A stretch of 64,000 nt of DNA, from contig NW_002476326.1 in the NCBI RefSeq assembly GCF_000189635.1, forward strand, positions 124,001 through 188,000. The letters run 5' to 3'. Position 1 is the stretch's first letter; every line of letters starts with the position of its first letter. Shown here piece after piece: positions 37,495 to 49,857 of the stretch. Under the pieces are notes generated by a model. It was not told where the DNA came from, ran no database searches, and saw only the letters and a list, made by a program, of their open reading frames with translations. The stretch is from Tetrahymena thermophila SB210 (Eukaryota > Ciliophora > Oligohymenophorea > Hymenostomatida > Tetrahymenidae). The translations under genes and the position numbers were made by a program.

Positions 37495-38581
37495 TTAAAA
37501 ACTTAAGAAAATTTTGATAAATATTCATATTTTAATAGAATTTTAGATTTTAATCACTCAATAGCAACAAAAGCTTATCTTATTTAATTATTAAATAGAA
37601 TTTATAAATTAGAGTACTTATCCTGGCCAATAAGGCGTTTATACTACATAGATTCTTACAAATAAAGAATATTATTACTCTGTTATAAATAACTAATATT
37701 GATTGAAAAATTTGTGTTAGAGTTTATATTTTTGATTTTTAGTTTATAAAAATATTATTTTTCATAAATATTTTATATAAATCGATCTTTGATTTTTTTA
37801 TCATAAATATTCTAATAACCATAAAATTTTTTTAAGGATAAGTAGAATTTTAGGTCAAAATTCAAAAAATCTAAACTATTTCGTTTCATCAAAATTTTAT
37901 AATTAAAAATGTTTAGTAAAAATATTGTCTGTTATTTATTCACTGAATATCTTTTTTAAATATACATACTCCTATTAATTAATAATGGCTTTTAAATTAG
38001 TTTATCCAATTCATTACAAATTTCTTAATATGTGAAAAATTAATATAAATTTATATTAATTAAATTAGATGAATTCATGGTGGATTTTTCTTTTGGAATA
38101 AATAAATTACCTTACTTCTCTTATCAAATTTATATTTTAAATAAAAGAAAATCTTTTAGATAATTAAAATAAGGTTTTGAATTTTGTTTGGCTAATTTTA
38201 TTTTAAATTTAAAGTCTGAATAGGAAACTATACAAATGCCATAAAATACTAAATTATCAACTTCTTATACAATTAATTTTGACATTAATTTTTAATTTGA
38301 AAAAGATTACAGGTAAATTAATCAAAAGATTATATTTCCTATTAAATTATAATTAGTAAATAAATTTAATGATAAAAATTCATTAAAAATCCTTATGATA
38401 AAAATATATTAGACATAGAAAGATTCAAAATTTCATTTTTAAAGATTATTTAATTTTAATTTATATATTATAATTAATACTAGATGTATCTTGAAATAAT
38501 CGACATATAAATAAATAAATGGTGATTTCTATTATTTAATTTTGTGTATCAGAAAGAAAGTATATTTACTTCTAAATAGTT
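37495..38581 (+). other. Unusually long TGA-free frame without a clear start
   Basis: About 362 codons without TGA in one frame, ending with TGA at 38579-38581. The first in-frame ATG is near 37909 (MFSKNIVCYLFTEYLF). Parts look protein-like (KLDEFMVDFSFGINKLPYFS; QGFEFCLANFILNLKSEQET), while others are plain AT-rich hydrophobic text. No family was recognised. It may be a decayed gene or chance. Confidence 0.25.
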
Positions 38582-38886
38582 GAAAATTGAGATCAAAAAC
38601 TTTTTGAAGATTAAAATAATAGTGGAAAAAATAAAAGAAAAAATACATTATTTTTTAATTCAGCGAAAAAAATAAATAGAATCAAGCAAGGATTATAGAT
38701 TTACTATTTATAAGTAAAAAAAGCTAAACTAAGAAAAAAACTGATCATCTATAAAAAGTTAATAGGAGAATATATCATTTTTCAATCTTAGGCAACGCAG
38801 TTAGTTATTTATTAATCTATAAAAGTGAGAAGAGCTTCTTCTGAAGAAAGAATTCAGGAAATTTCAAATAGCTGAGTTAAAAATAA
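38582..38886. other. 5' flank of the SLC35F6-like gene
   Basis: Purine-rich stretch upstream of the ATG. No gene seen. Confidence 0.5.
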
Positions 38887-41800
38887 ATGTCTTCCATAGC
38901 TCTTCTCGCATTTATTTTAGCTACTACCTTATGTGGAGGTAATCAATATAAAGAAATAAATATTTATTATTTAATGTTATGTAGAACAAAATAAGTCAAG
39001 CATATCAAAATTTTTTAAGGAAATGCTAAATTCAAAAATTAGATCAGCATTTTAAGCTTATTAAATTGCAGTTAATAAATATTTTACATATAAATCTCAT
39101 AATTTTAAATATCGATAAAGTCAAATTACTCTTTCAGAATCATTGTATATGATAACAAATTAAGTTGATATATATAAGGAATTCTTAAATACAAAAATTT
39201 TTTGGTAAGTGAAAATGAATATTTTAAATAGAAAAAAATAAAAAAATAAAAATATAAAATATTTTACTCCAAAATTAACTAATTAATAAACTTAAATACT
39301 GCATTGAAAAATAAATATTCATTTATTAATTTTTTATACATTTAAATAAATATATTTTGCTTTTTTAATTTGTGTTACTTACTTTTTTTTACAGGTTTAG
39401 AAAAACATTTGAATGTAAATTACATTTAGATCTTTAAGATAATTCAAAGAATTAATTTTTAATTCATTCAATTTTAATTGCTAATTAATATGTATCCCAA
39501 CGAAAATTAAAATGTTCGCTCGTTCGTTGGTTCGGTAATTTATTTTATGATTGTTAGTTAATTTTTTTATCAGCTTAACTTATTTTGTCAAAACATGGCT
39601 TGGCATTTATTTATCTATATTTTGTAATTAATATAAAATGCGTAATATTAATTAAAAACCATCTAATCTTTATTATCTATATTTAATAGGATTAGTCAGA
39701 TTACTAGAGACTTACTAAGACTACACAGAATCAAATAAAATGTCTAGCTTTCACCCTTTAATGTAGCCTTTCATATTATTTCTTAGCTCTAGTATATGTA
39801 TTACTGTGTATATTTTTAAGACTAAAAACCCTAAATTTATAGTAAGGAGAAAAAACTTTAAATGGAGCTACTTGCTTGTTCCAGCACTGTTATTTCTAAT
39901 TAATGTATTTCAAAACATCATAGCAATAAGATATTTATATAATGGCCTTTATGCAATTATGAAGAGCATATCACTTATATCGAATGTAGTCATGGAAAAG
40001 TGCTTTTATCCACATAGATCGTATACGAAAAATCAATTTACAGGATTAATTTTAGTTGTAACGGGATAAGCAGCTGTGGGAATATATTGTTTAGTACTTA
40101 CTTCTAATATGGATATTATAGATATAAATAACAGCGTTGAAATAAATATTATTCTAGGTATTACTTTATTATTAATTAGCATATTCCCTATGGCATTCTA
40201 TTATTTACTTTAAGAGCGATTTATGAAAGCCTTTAAAATAGACCCTTTTTAATATGTTGGAACATAAGGAATTGTAAACTCTCTCATAACATTAATCCTA
40301 ATTCTCTGCTTTTAATGGCTACCATGCAGTAACAAGACTTGCTAATTCTAAGTAGGCAATGATTTTTACTTAGAAAGAGTAGATATATGGTGGGAGCAGC
40401 TAACTTCTAACTACTTTTTCTTGTATACAACATTAACTTTATTTCTTTTTTTTGCTGTTTAAATGTATCTTGAGTTTTTCATAATGAAAACTTATTCAGG
40501 TATTGCTTGCAACATCACAAGCACGCTCTATTTATTGATTCCTTATATTTATGTACTAATAGTAGGAAAATTCCCTTTTGACTTTGTTGTTGTTGGTGGT
40601 TTTCTAATTATAATTACAGGAGTGCTTATATTTTACCATATCCCTAACTTTTCACAAATAAACAATCTTAATTCCTACACTTCTTCATCAGCCACTGTTC
40701 CAGAATTTCATACTGAGATTTAAAGATCTTCTTTAGAAGATTAGCTGAATCCTACATCTTCGTAAGAACCTGGATTCTACTTAGAAGAAAATGTAAAAAA
40801 TGAGAGCTAAAATTCTTCATAAAAGCTAAGTAAGAATAAATAAAGTTTAGATGTTTACTAAAATAGTTTAATGAATTAAAATAGATAATATTAACAACAA
40901 ATGCTAGATGATTAATACATTCCTCCTAATTAGCTCAAATATTTTAATAGAAGTAATAAATATGATATTAATATGTAATTATAAACATAATAACAATAAT
41001 TATTATATATATAATAAATAAACGAAACACATAAAAAACAAAAAAATCAAAAGCTAATCACAGCTATTAATAATGGCTGTGATCATAGCGAAATAGTTTG
41101 CTTAAATTGTAATAATTGTTAGAAGATGAAATTATATTAATAAAATTAATAGATTAATTACTATACAAATCAAAAAAATTATGCTAACAGGTAAATTAAC
41201 CTATTGACATAATATAGTAACTAGCTTTAGAACTCTAAAGAAGATTTGAATGATTAGTAAAATGTCATTACCTAAAATGATGGCAGACTAAGCAATTCCT
41301 AGAATCAAAATATTTAAAAATCTTAAAATTCTTAAAGTAACAACGAGGATGATGATTCTTCTATATATTACAATAATAAATTCTTCAAAAACAATAGGAG
41401 TAAAGCAAATAGTAAATCAAATGCAACTCAATTTAATTAAAATACTCAAAACTCTTTTAACGAAAATAATGAAAATGATTATTTTAATAACATGTAAATA
41501 AGCTAAAATATTGCAGTTTATCAATAGAATGAATAAGTAAATAATGAATAAAATGAATAAAACAGTGTAATAAGTAATAACACAAGAATTAATAGATGCA
41601 GTGGCAGCGGCTTATGGATAAATTAATCTAATAATAGAAATAAAAGTAACTTATATGATCAGAGCATTCTACTGTTAAATTCACAAATATCTGAATAAAA
41701 CTAGAGTAGTATTATATATAAAGAAACCACTCCTAGGTAGCATTAATATGATTAAAAGATTAACAACAAGAACAATAATAATTTAGAGGCAAATTAATAA

Positions 41801-42292
41801 TCAGAGGAGGAAAATTAAGTTAACAACAGTCCATACATTTAAAGAGATTTTGAATTGCTTGTTGATAATAATAATAACTCATAAAATTGTTAAGGTAACT
41901 AGTAAAACTTTTAAGCTGCAGTAGATCAGTAGTTATAATAGCAGTAACATTAATAATTATAAACAAGTAAGACATCTTCAAAACAATACGAATATTTAAG
42001 GAAAAAGAGCAATCTAAGTAATAAAAGTATGTCTGGTAAGAAACAAAAAAATGACAAAAAAATTCTACTATCTTAAAATAATTTTTAAGAAGATTTCGTA
42101 CTTCATTAAAATGACATTTCATTAGAGAATTACGATGATATTATTTTAGATTAAAGTAGCAGTTAAAATGATAATTTAAAGATAAACAAATATTAAAATT
42201 CTAGCATTCCATCTCCTACTGTTTCACCTATAAATATAATTAAAAAAAATAAGAAGAAAGAAAATAGAAAGCTATTAATCCTAAACTTATGA
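38887..42292 (+). CDS. SLC35F6-like transporter (DMT superfamily) with long Gln/Asn-rich tail
   Basis: Two exons, 38887-38938 and 39690-42292, 884 residues. Exon 1 supplies TM1 (SIALLAFILATTLCGG) and joins in phase 1 to GLVRLLETYQDYTESN, across a 751-nt intron. The membrane part (about 1-340) follows human SLC35F6: SSFHPLMQPFILFLSSSICI; the LLVPALLFLINVFQNIIAIR helix; then NQFTGLILVVTGQAAVG, LLQERFMKAFKIDPFQYVGT and a final GGFLIIITGVLIFYHIP helix. These proteins are ten-TM members of the nucleotide-sugar/drug-metabolite family in lysosomal or other endomembranes; the substrate is unknown here. Residues about 345-884 are an extreme low-complexity Gln/Asn/Ser tail ending in a basic KKNKKKENRKLL stretch, absent from animal homologues. 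Exon 1 is placed by similarity and phase only. Confidence 0.78.
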
Positions 42293-43073
42293 AAACTTTC
42301 CCAAATAATCGTTTATATTCATCATACTATCTACCTATCTATTTAAATATATATTCATGAAAGATATACACTTTAATTAATTAATTAAATAAATAAATAA
42401 ATATTATTTATTATCAAAAATAAAATTTTCATTCTAATTATTATGTAACCATATTTTTATTTATTGTATAATTACTAAATTTTCTGTAAAAATAAATAAA
42501 AAAAAACATTAGCTAAAATTTTTTGATGGTTTGCTAAAAACAAATTAAAGAAAAATATGAAGCTTTTATATTTTATTTGTTTTAAATGAATTTCAATTTA
42601 TGCATAAAAAGAAGTGTCACTTAATTGTATATTTAAGAGTAAGTAAGAATATATTTAAAAAAATATGGGTAGTAAAATTGGCATGTATGTATGTATTTAT
42701 GTGTGTATGAGCGGATAGTTTAATTACATCAATTTATCATCTATCTATATTTATACGATAGTACTCTTTTTTAATACAATTAATAATTCCAGTATGTGTT
42801 AATAAATTTTCTTTTATGTACAATTTAATAATTGTGCAAAAATTAACTAACTATTTATTTATTTACTATTAAGTATTTTATATAAAGCTTTTTCTTTTCT
42901 TTTTTAGCTCATTAATAAGTAAAGGATAAAAAGCCAAAAGACAATAAAGACAATTAAAATTTCAAAGTTATTTTACTTACCTCTAAGACTCTCTCGTCGA
43001 GGTAGCTGTGAAGATTATTACTTTAGCAGAAAGCTCATATTTATCTTATAAATCTATTATAGAAGTTAGTTAA
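42293..43073. other. Intergenic region and leader of the second Cache-like gene
   Basis: AT-rich, with a less AT-biased patch at 42975-43020 that is probably in the 5' leader of the next gene. No separate gene is seen. Confidence 0.5.
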
Positions 43074-46000
43074 ATGCTGTACAAAAATCTATTCATTCTA
43101 CTTTTACCTATTGTATTTATAATAGCAATAGGTTTTTATTCAATGTTTTATGCTAAATAATAACTTTCAGATATATTAAATACTACAAAACAATAGCTTA
43201 GAAATGATACTATAGATAACATTGTTATTTTGAGCTCTTTTATTGAATATAAACTGGAATTAATTTTATCTTAACTCTATTTTCATAACTTGATTATGTC
43301 TATATTTCAAAACAAAGTTATGAGAAATCAAGTTTTAGTTTCTCCAAAAATGAGTAATTTAGCTGTCAATCTCTAAGATTATCCAATTCCAGGTTAGTAT
43401 CCTCTTTACGTTGAGAATCTTTTAGTGAATAGAAACGGTGATAAAATATCTTAATTGTAAATAAACATTTAAATCTTTTTATCATGAAAATATTAATTAC
43501 TTTACTTAATGAATTAAATTACTTTATCAACAAAATTAGCAAGAAAGCAAAAGTGATTTTATATAGATAAATCTATTGTCATTTAATAATTATTAATCAT
43601 TTAAATTTTTATTAAGTCAAAAATCAATTTAAATCCAATTTACACTTAGAATATTTTTATTAAATCTTATTTAACAATTATAAAAACTTTTAAAAATAAA
43701 TAAATAGCACTCATTGCTTTAAATAATTCAGAAGCGACTATAGCCCTGTTTATTAGAGAGTTTTATAACAAAATTAATATGCAGATGTTTTGTCTAGATC
43801 TATTTATTATTCATTAACATCTTTAGATATTCGACCTTATTCATTTATATAAATATATGAACAAGAGTGTTTTATGTATGGATATCCGTTTTAATATTCA
43901 GGTAGAATTGAAGATTCAGCTGCTTATAAAAATCCCCCTGATTTAATTAATTACATTTTAAATGAATTGAGAGAGTGTGAAACCTATAGTCCTTTTTATA
44001 ATTTTTAATGCATTCCCTGGTATACAGTAGGAAGTATATTTGATGGAATGTATATTTCGTTTCCAGGATTTAACGGTGATAGTGAATATGTAATTGGTCT
44101 TTGCCGCTTTTTTGATAGCAGCAATGAGGAAGAGGCTTTTATGGACAGATAAATCTGTGATGCAATTAAACTAAAGGATTTAAATAATTATGTTACAAGT
44201 GTAACTTATGGATTAGATTATTTTTATATACTTGATAGATAACTCTAATTAGTAGCTATGCATTCAAATTTTAGCTTTGATAATGTAACTGTAAATGATG
44301 TTACATGGGATAGCTTAGAATTAAGTTAATTTACGTTATAAGAAAAGACTGATTTTTTATCAGCACTACCAAAAAAATTTTACTAAGGAGAAAATGATTA
44401 TGATTTTTTTGAATCTCACGACGGAATAAGAAAGAATAATGACACATACTTTGTAGGTAACTTTTGGCCAATAATTATTATTTTAAAATATATTTTTTAA
44501 TGTAATCAAAATTACCATCAATCCTCATTAATTAATACACCCACATCCTCCATTTTAAAATTTATTTTTAGGGTATTCTGACTTGATGGGACTTTTAATT
44601 TTAATTAAATCAAGTCTTAATTAATGAGTATTGATAGTATATAATTTATTGAATAAAATTAATAATGAATTGTTTTAATGAAAATTAAAAAATGAATTAG
44701 GAGAATATACTTAGTAAGGAGTACCATATTTATATGTTGCCTACTAAATATTTCTTTTAGATACTACACCTCAAGATAAAAGTTTTAATTACCAAGAGAG
44801 ACTCTACAGCAAAATAAAAACTTATAAATGCTATTATACAATGTTTAATGTCGTAAATTAAGATAGTCTGTTTTAATAGCAATACTAATTATAGTAGAAT
44901 ATTGACAATGTCTATTTCCTACTTTTATTTATTTAAATAGCATGTTCATTAGTTATAATAATGTACTCAGTATACGTTTCTCTTATATTAGTAAATTCAA
45001 TAAACTAATCACTTGAAATATTAATATATCTTTTAAAGACGTTTTCTCCTTAAGAGAACATGGATTTAACTACACTTTAATCAAATTTGGTCCCATTTGA
45101 TTAGATAAGTGACATATTTTGCTTTGAAATAAATTTGATTTACGGAGCCTTTAAAAATCTTATGCATGTTATTACTTTCAGAAATAAAACGACTTAGTTT
45201 TCATAGATATCTGATGGCTAATCACTCTTGGATTGGGTATTTGCCTGTTAATTCTTTGAAAATATTATGGGAAATCATAGTTTTTTAGGTATAAGCTATA
45301 ATAATTTAGGGAATATTCATTTTAATTCTCATCGTTATTTAGAGGCATGCTAATGCTATAGTGTTAGTCTGATACATTTAAATTATGAGTTAAATGAATT
45401 GACTCAAAATGGTGAAACTTATTGCAGTCAATTTTTTTAAATAAATGATAATAAAATCGAAACTCCTATAAGAAAAAGAAAAAATTCCTCTAAGGATTAT
45501 CAAATTGTTAATAATCAATAAGTAAATAATAACAGGTAAGGAAAAACACATAGCACTGGATCAATTATTTAGATTGTAAAGAAAAAAATATCTTCTCTTC
45601 CATTACGTCCTGAGCCAGAATCTGTTGCAAACGAAGATTAAGATTTTTTTAAATAAAACTAAAAATTTTAAGACCTTTTGCATTTAAAATTTGAAAGATA
45701 ATACTAATACATACGCTCTTAAAAAATGTATTTTCTTGCTCAAAGAGCATAAACTAATTTATGGAAAGAATAAATAAATTAGCTTAAAGAACTTTATATT
45801 TTGGATTAAATTCTATAACCTTAACAGCACTCAAGGACAATTATGATCCTCCTAGAGCTTAGTTTTTGTTATTTAATGAAAAAGAAAATGGAAAAATCTA
45901 AAGTTCTGATCAGCCTTTGTTTGGCATTATTTACATAATTTTCAAAAAAATGTTAAGATGAAAACACAAATATCAGATAAGTGTAGCACACTAAAGTAAA

Positions 46001-48294
46001 TTGGCTTGATTAAGATTAAAAAAATAGTCATAGATTAGATAATTAAAAGCAGAGTATTTTATTAAACAAATTTTCACCAGATTACCCAGTGAAGAGGAAA
46101 AAAAAAATGAATATATTCGAAGAATCTGAGCAAGAATATCTGAAAGTTTTATAGTAAATTTCTCCTGTCTTGTAAAATCCACTTATCAAATAAGCGTTCG
46201 ATGAGATAAGCATTCAGTAAGAAACTAATTCAAGAAATCAAAGAAAACACTCTGAGAGATTGAATTATAGTTCATGTCCTTCTCCATAACTTAACAAAGA
46301 GTAGACAGATATAATCGTTTATAATATTTAAGAGGCAGTAGAGCTCATAGGATTAAACAAGTTTAATTTAAATAAGTAAAGGAATACCACAATTTATTCT
46401 GGTTATAGATAGACTTCTGATACTTCTTCTAAGGATCCATAAGAAGCTTATAGATTTAAAAGCTAATAAAGAAATTCAAACTTTGGTGCAAAAGCAAAAT
46501 AAACAGAAGCTGGTTTGTGGGATCAAAATTATCTTATGCCATATGTTTAATCTAGCAAAAAAATTGAAAATTAGAAATTTAGAGGAAGAAGTTTTGTTAA
46601 AGCTAATTAAAATATAATAGATAAAAAAGATATCTTCTCAAATGATGATGAAATTTAGACATATTAAAACTACATGCAAACTATTGATGTCCATGAGATG
46701 CAGTCAGGAGAATAAATAAATGCTCTAAAATATAAATCTTAGGTTAAGTAGAACTATGATGTTATTCATCAAAGAAAAAGTTAAACAATCAACAATAATT
46801 TCCTTACAGAGCCAGAAAAATCAGTAACTTAGCGTACAAAAGAACCTTCATATAATAATTTTTAATTACAAACAAACAGATTAAACATAAAAATGAATTC
46901 TGATTAAAAATTATACAAAAAAAGCTAATTAGAAAAAGACTTAATTCCCTCTACTAGCAAGGATGACTTCTATGATGTAGAGCAATTTTAAAAATATTCA
47001 GAAAATATACTCAGAAAAAATTCATACATTTAGACAAAAAACGAAATTAAAAATAAATCTAACAACTAAGAAAGATAGATTTAGGATGTAAGTTTTATTG
47101 AATAGGAAATCAAAAAATATAAAGGGGACATGTATTCTCCTTACTTAGGTTCTTAACTTTCAATGATTAACATTTAACAAAATATAAGTAAAAAATATTC
47201 TAATCTAACTCTTACAAAAATTAATTTAAAAATTATTATTTATATAAATAGATGATAAAAGCTTTTAAAACATTGAGCACCATAATTCTTTTAACAAGAC
47301 ATTTCATATAGATCAGCCCTAATTTAATCAATAAAAAGATTATCCTAACGATGTTGTATTTTCAAAAATTATGTTAAGTTTAGCTAATCTTTTTGAGAGC
47401 TAGGGGTAGCTTTTGAAAGCTGCATAAATTGCTACAAATAGCTTGGAAATGCCCACTTAGTATTTTGCACTTTACAGATATGAAAGTTTGTAATTAATAA
47501 ATAGCTGTTTTTCTCAGCTTCAAATGCAATCCGAAGACTTATCAAAATAAATAAAGAAATTTAATCCAAACCTCTTTCTTAGTCTATCTATTGTGATTGA
47601 TTATGGAAACAATAATGCCTCGAATAAAGTTAGTAAAATTTTATAAGAGTTATGTGAAAACTAAATGAAAAATCCAAAAGATTCCTTTTAAATTATTTTA
47701 GCGAGAGAATATTGTGAAACATTAGTCACTAAAATTTATAAAGATTAATATTTATCTCTTCAATCTAGCATTAATAGCATTTTTAAGTGCCTCCCATAAA
47801 AAATTAGTAGACTTTCAAAAGCTTCTTCTAATAATAGGGTAAATTTGTTCAAACCTCTTACAAAGCTTCTGGCTGAATATTAAATATCATCCTTGATTAG
47901 GAAAAATATTTTTTCAAAAGAATAAGAAGAAGACTCTTTTTAGACATCTTAACTACTATTTAACTAGAAGATTTTTGAAAAAGAAGTAAAGTAAAATGAA
48001 GATAGTTTAAGTCAGTTTGAAACGAAAGTAATTATAATATTTTCAGATATGAAATTCCCAATATAAATCATTTATAATTAAGAAATTAACAATATATTTT
48101 TAAGCAATAAAATACACCTTGTGATATTTGATATCAATGGGCTTAGTTTGATTAATCCAGAGTTGTATAATTAATATAATTTTTTAGATTTTATACATAT
48201 CTTCTGTTAACCTTTCTAATTAATTAATTTCTTTTGCAACTTAAGAGAGAATTCTCACTAACTCGAGGAGCCAACTTATGTGTAGGCTATTTGA
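43074..48294 (+). CDS. Cache-like ectodomain / TPR-like / degenerate VWA-like membrane protein (paralogue 2)
   Basis: Four exons: 43074-43456, 43708-44456, 44701-47187 and 47252-48294, 1553 residues with consistent phases. The start is MLYKNLFILLLPIVFIIAIG (signal anchor). The ectodomain carries CETYSPFYNFQCIPWY (about 218-233), the Cache-type Y-x-x-x-x-C-x-x-W-Y signature, and GDSEYVIGLCRFF. TM2 lies at about 455-480 (YFLLLFIQIACSLVIIMYSV). A TPR-like unit follows (SFLGISYNNLGNIHFNSHRY LEACQCY), close in wording to paralogue 1. A long Gln/Ser-rich linker then leads to a VWA-like region (LFLSLSIVIDYGNNNASNKV; VIIIFSDMKFP) lacking the MIDAS motif. It is probably a ligand-sensing receptor or scaffold at the cell surface. 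The 44457-44700 intron was chosen because it joins TYFVG to EYTQQGVPYLYVAY; an internal exon at 44572 was rejected. The exon 2 acceptor may instead be the CAG ending at 43731. Confidence 0.8.
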
Positions 48295-49857
48295 TTAAAA
48301 TATAATATCTAAGTATTTAAATACAAAATACAAAATAAAATATAATCAGATTTCAATTTATAAAAACACCAATTTAGTTTAAAAATAATTTATGTACCCA
48401 AATTTATTTGTATATTTTTTATTTAATTATATGGTAAAGGGTAGAATTCTAATCAATTATTTATTATTTACTTGTTAAATTAATTAATTATAGCAACAAA
48501 TTAAATAAATAATTTTCATTCATATAAACTAAAAAATTAAAAAAAAATGGTTATTTTAGCATCAGTATTATCAATATAAGTAAATCATTATTATGCAGTT
48601 ATTTTTTAAATATTTGTAAATTAAATACAAATTCATTAAAAATAATAATAAAAATTTACTGAAGATTTATCCTCGCTTTTTTATTTTACCTTAAATTTTA
48701 AAATTTTATATTTTATTTTATTATTGATTGTTCAAATGAAATTCTAAAAATTTTGGATTTTATTATTTGTGAAAAATGTATTTAGAAAAATTTGATTAAA
48801 TTAAAATTATTTTACTTTTATTTTATTATTTTAATGAAAATAAAGATTAATTAATGTACTTTTAGATAATTAAATTTTTTTAGAAACAAAAATATATTTA
48901 TATGTGCATACTAAAACAGTCCAGAAATTATTTTTGGTTTAACTATACTATATCTTTCAAAGATGAAAAAAAAGCTTAATCGATAATTATCATTTTTTAA
49001 GTTTTTATCGAAATTCTTGACAAATAAAAAATAAATAGAAACATAATTTACTTTAAATTAATATTAAGTTAAAATTAGCAGAAAAAAAATTTTAAAAAGG
49101 ATTGATGGTAATTATAAAAATGAATTTTTTGAAGAAAAAATTATTCAAAGTTTAAAACTTTTTTTTATCAAAAATTAGAATGATTAAAGAAGTAGAATAT
49201 TTTTTTTTAAATTTAAAAGGAAAATTTTATTTAAATTGAAAAAATGAATGAGTCTCAAATATGTTTTATTTAAATAAATTATGAGTACATATTTTCTAGA
49301 TATTATAATTTATGTCTTTTTAATTATTGCTATTATTTGCTTATAAAAGAATTTTTATAGATTTGAGTTGTAAAATTTAATTATATAATGAAATCTGAGT
49401 CATCAATTTATCTTAATTAGATTTAATCATACATTATAATTCATAATTTTTAATTGTTACATATGAAAAATTTTGCAAAATTAGTTTTGACAAATTTAAA
49501 ATATTTGTTTAAAATAAATTTCTCCTACTAAAACAAATTTATAAACCAACAATAAGTAATCTTATTATATTTTAATCTTATGAAATGTAGTATATCTATT
49601 ATGAGTATAAAATATATGCTACATTAGGATTTTTAACCCTATCATAAAATAATAAGTTTTTCAAGAAAAATTAATTAATCTTTTCAATTAGATTTAATTC
49701 AATAAAACACCTGAAAAATTTTTTGTGTTACATTTACATTGCAAATTATAAATATTTATCATATTTTTTCATTTAAAAATAGCAAATAGTAAATAATTTT
49801 TATATTCTTAATTAAATATTTTCCAAAATTTATTCATTTGTTAAAGAAAATAAATAA
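48295..49857. other. AT-rich intergenic region
   Basis: Nothing recognisable. It ends in the ABCG promoter and leader. Confidence 0.6.

Noticed and set aside
37813-37826. 14-base match to the hairpin arm
   Set aside because: It is short and AT-rich, so explained by chance; no second copy of the element was found in the window.
38987-39600. Separate secreted protein gene beginning MSSIALLAFILATTLCGG and continuing through 39600
   Set aside because: The downstream text has no clear end or family. Joining this exon to 39690 supplies the missing TM1 of the SLC35F6-like protein in phase.
43457-43460. Readthrough of paralogue exons without introns
   Set aside because: The intron text is AT-rich with TGA in frame, and splicing restores both phase and paralogue similarity.
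44572-44627. Extra exon in paralogue 2 (YSDLMGLLILIKS)
   Set aside because: It is in phase, but hydrophobic and not needed. Skipping it gives a smoother TYFVG-EYTQQ join.
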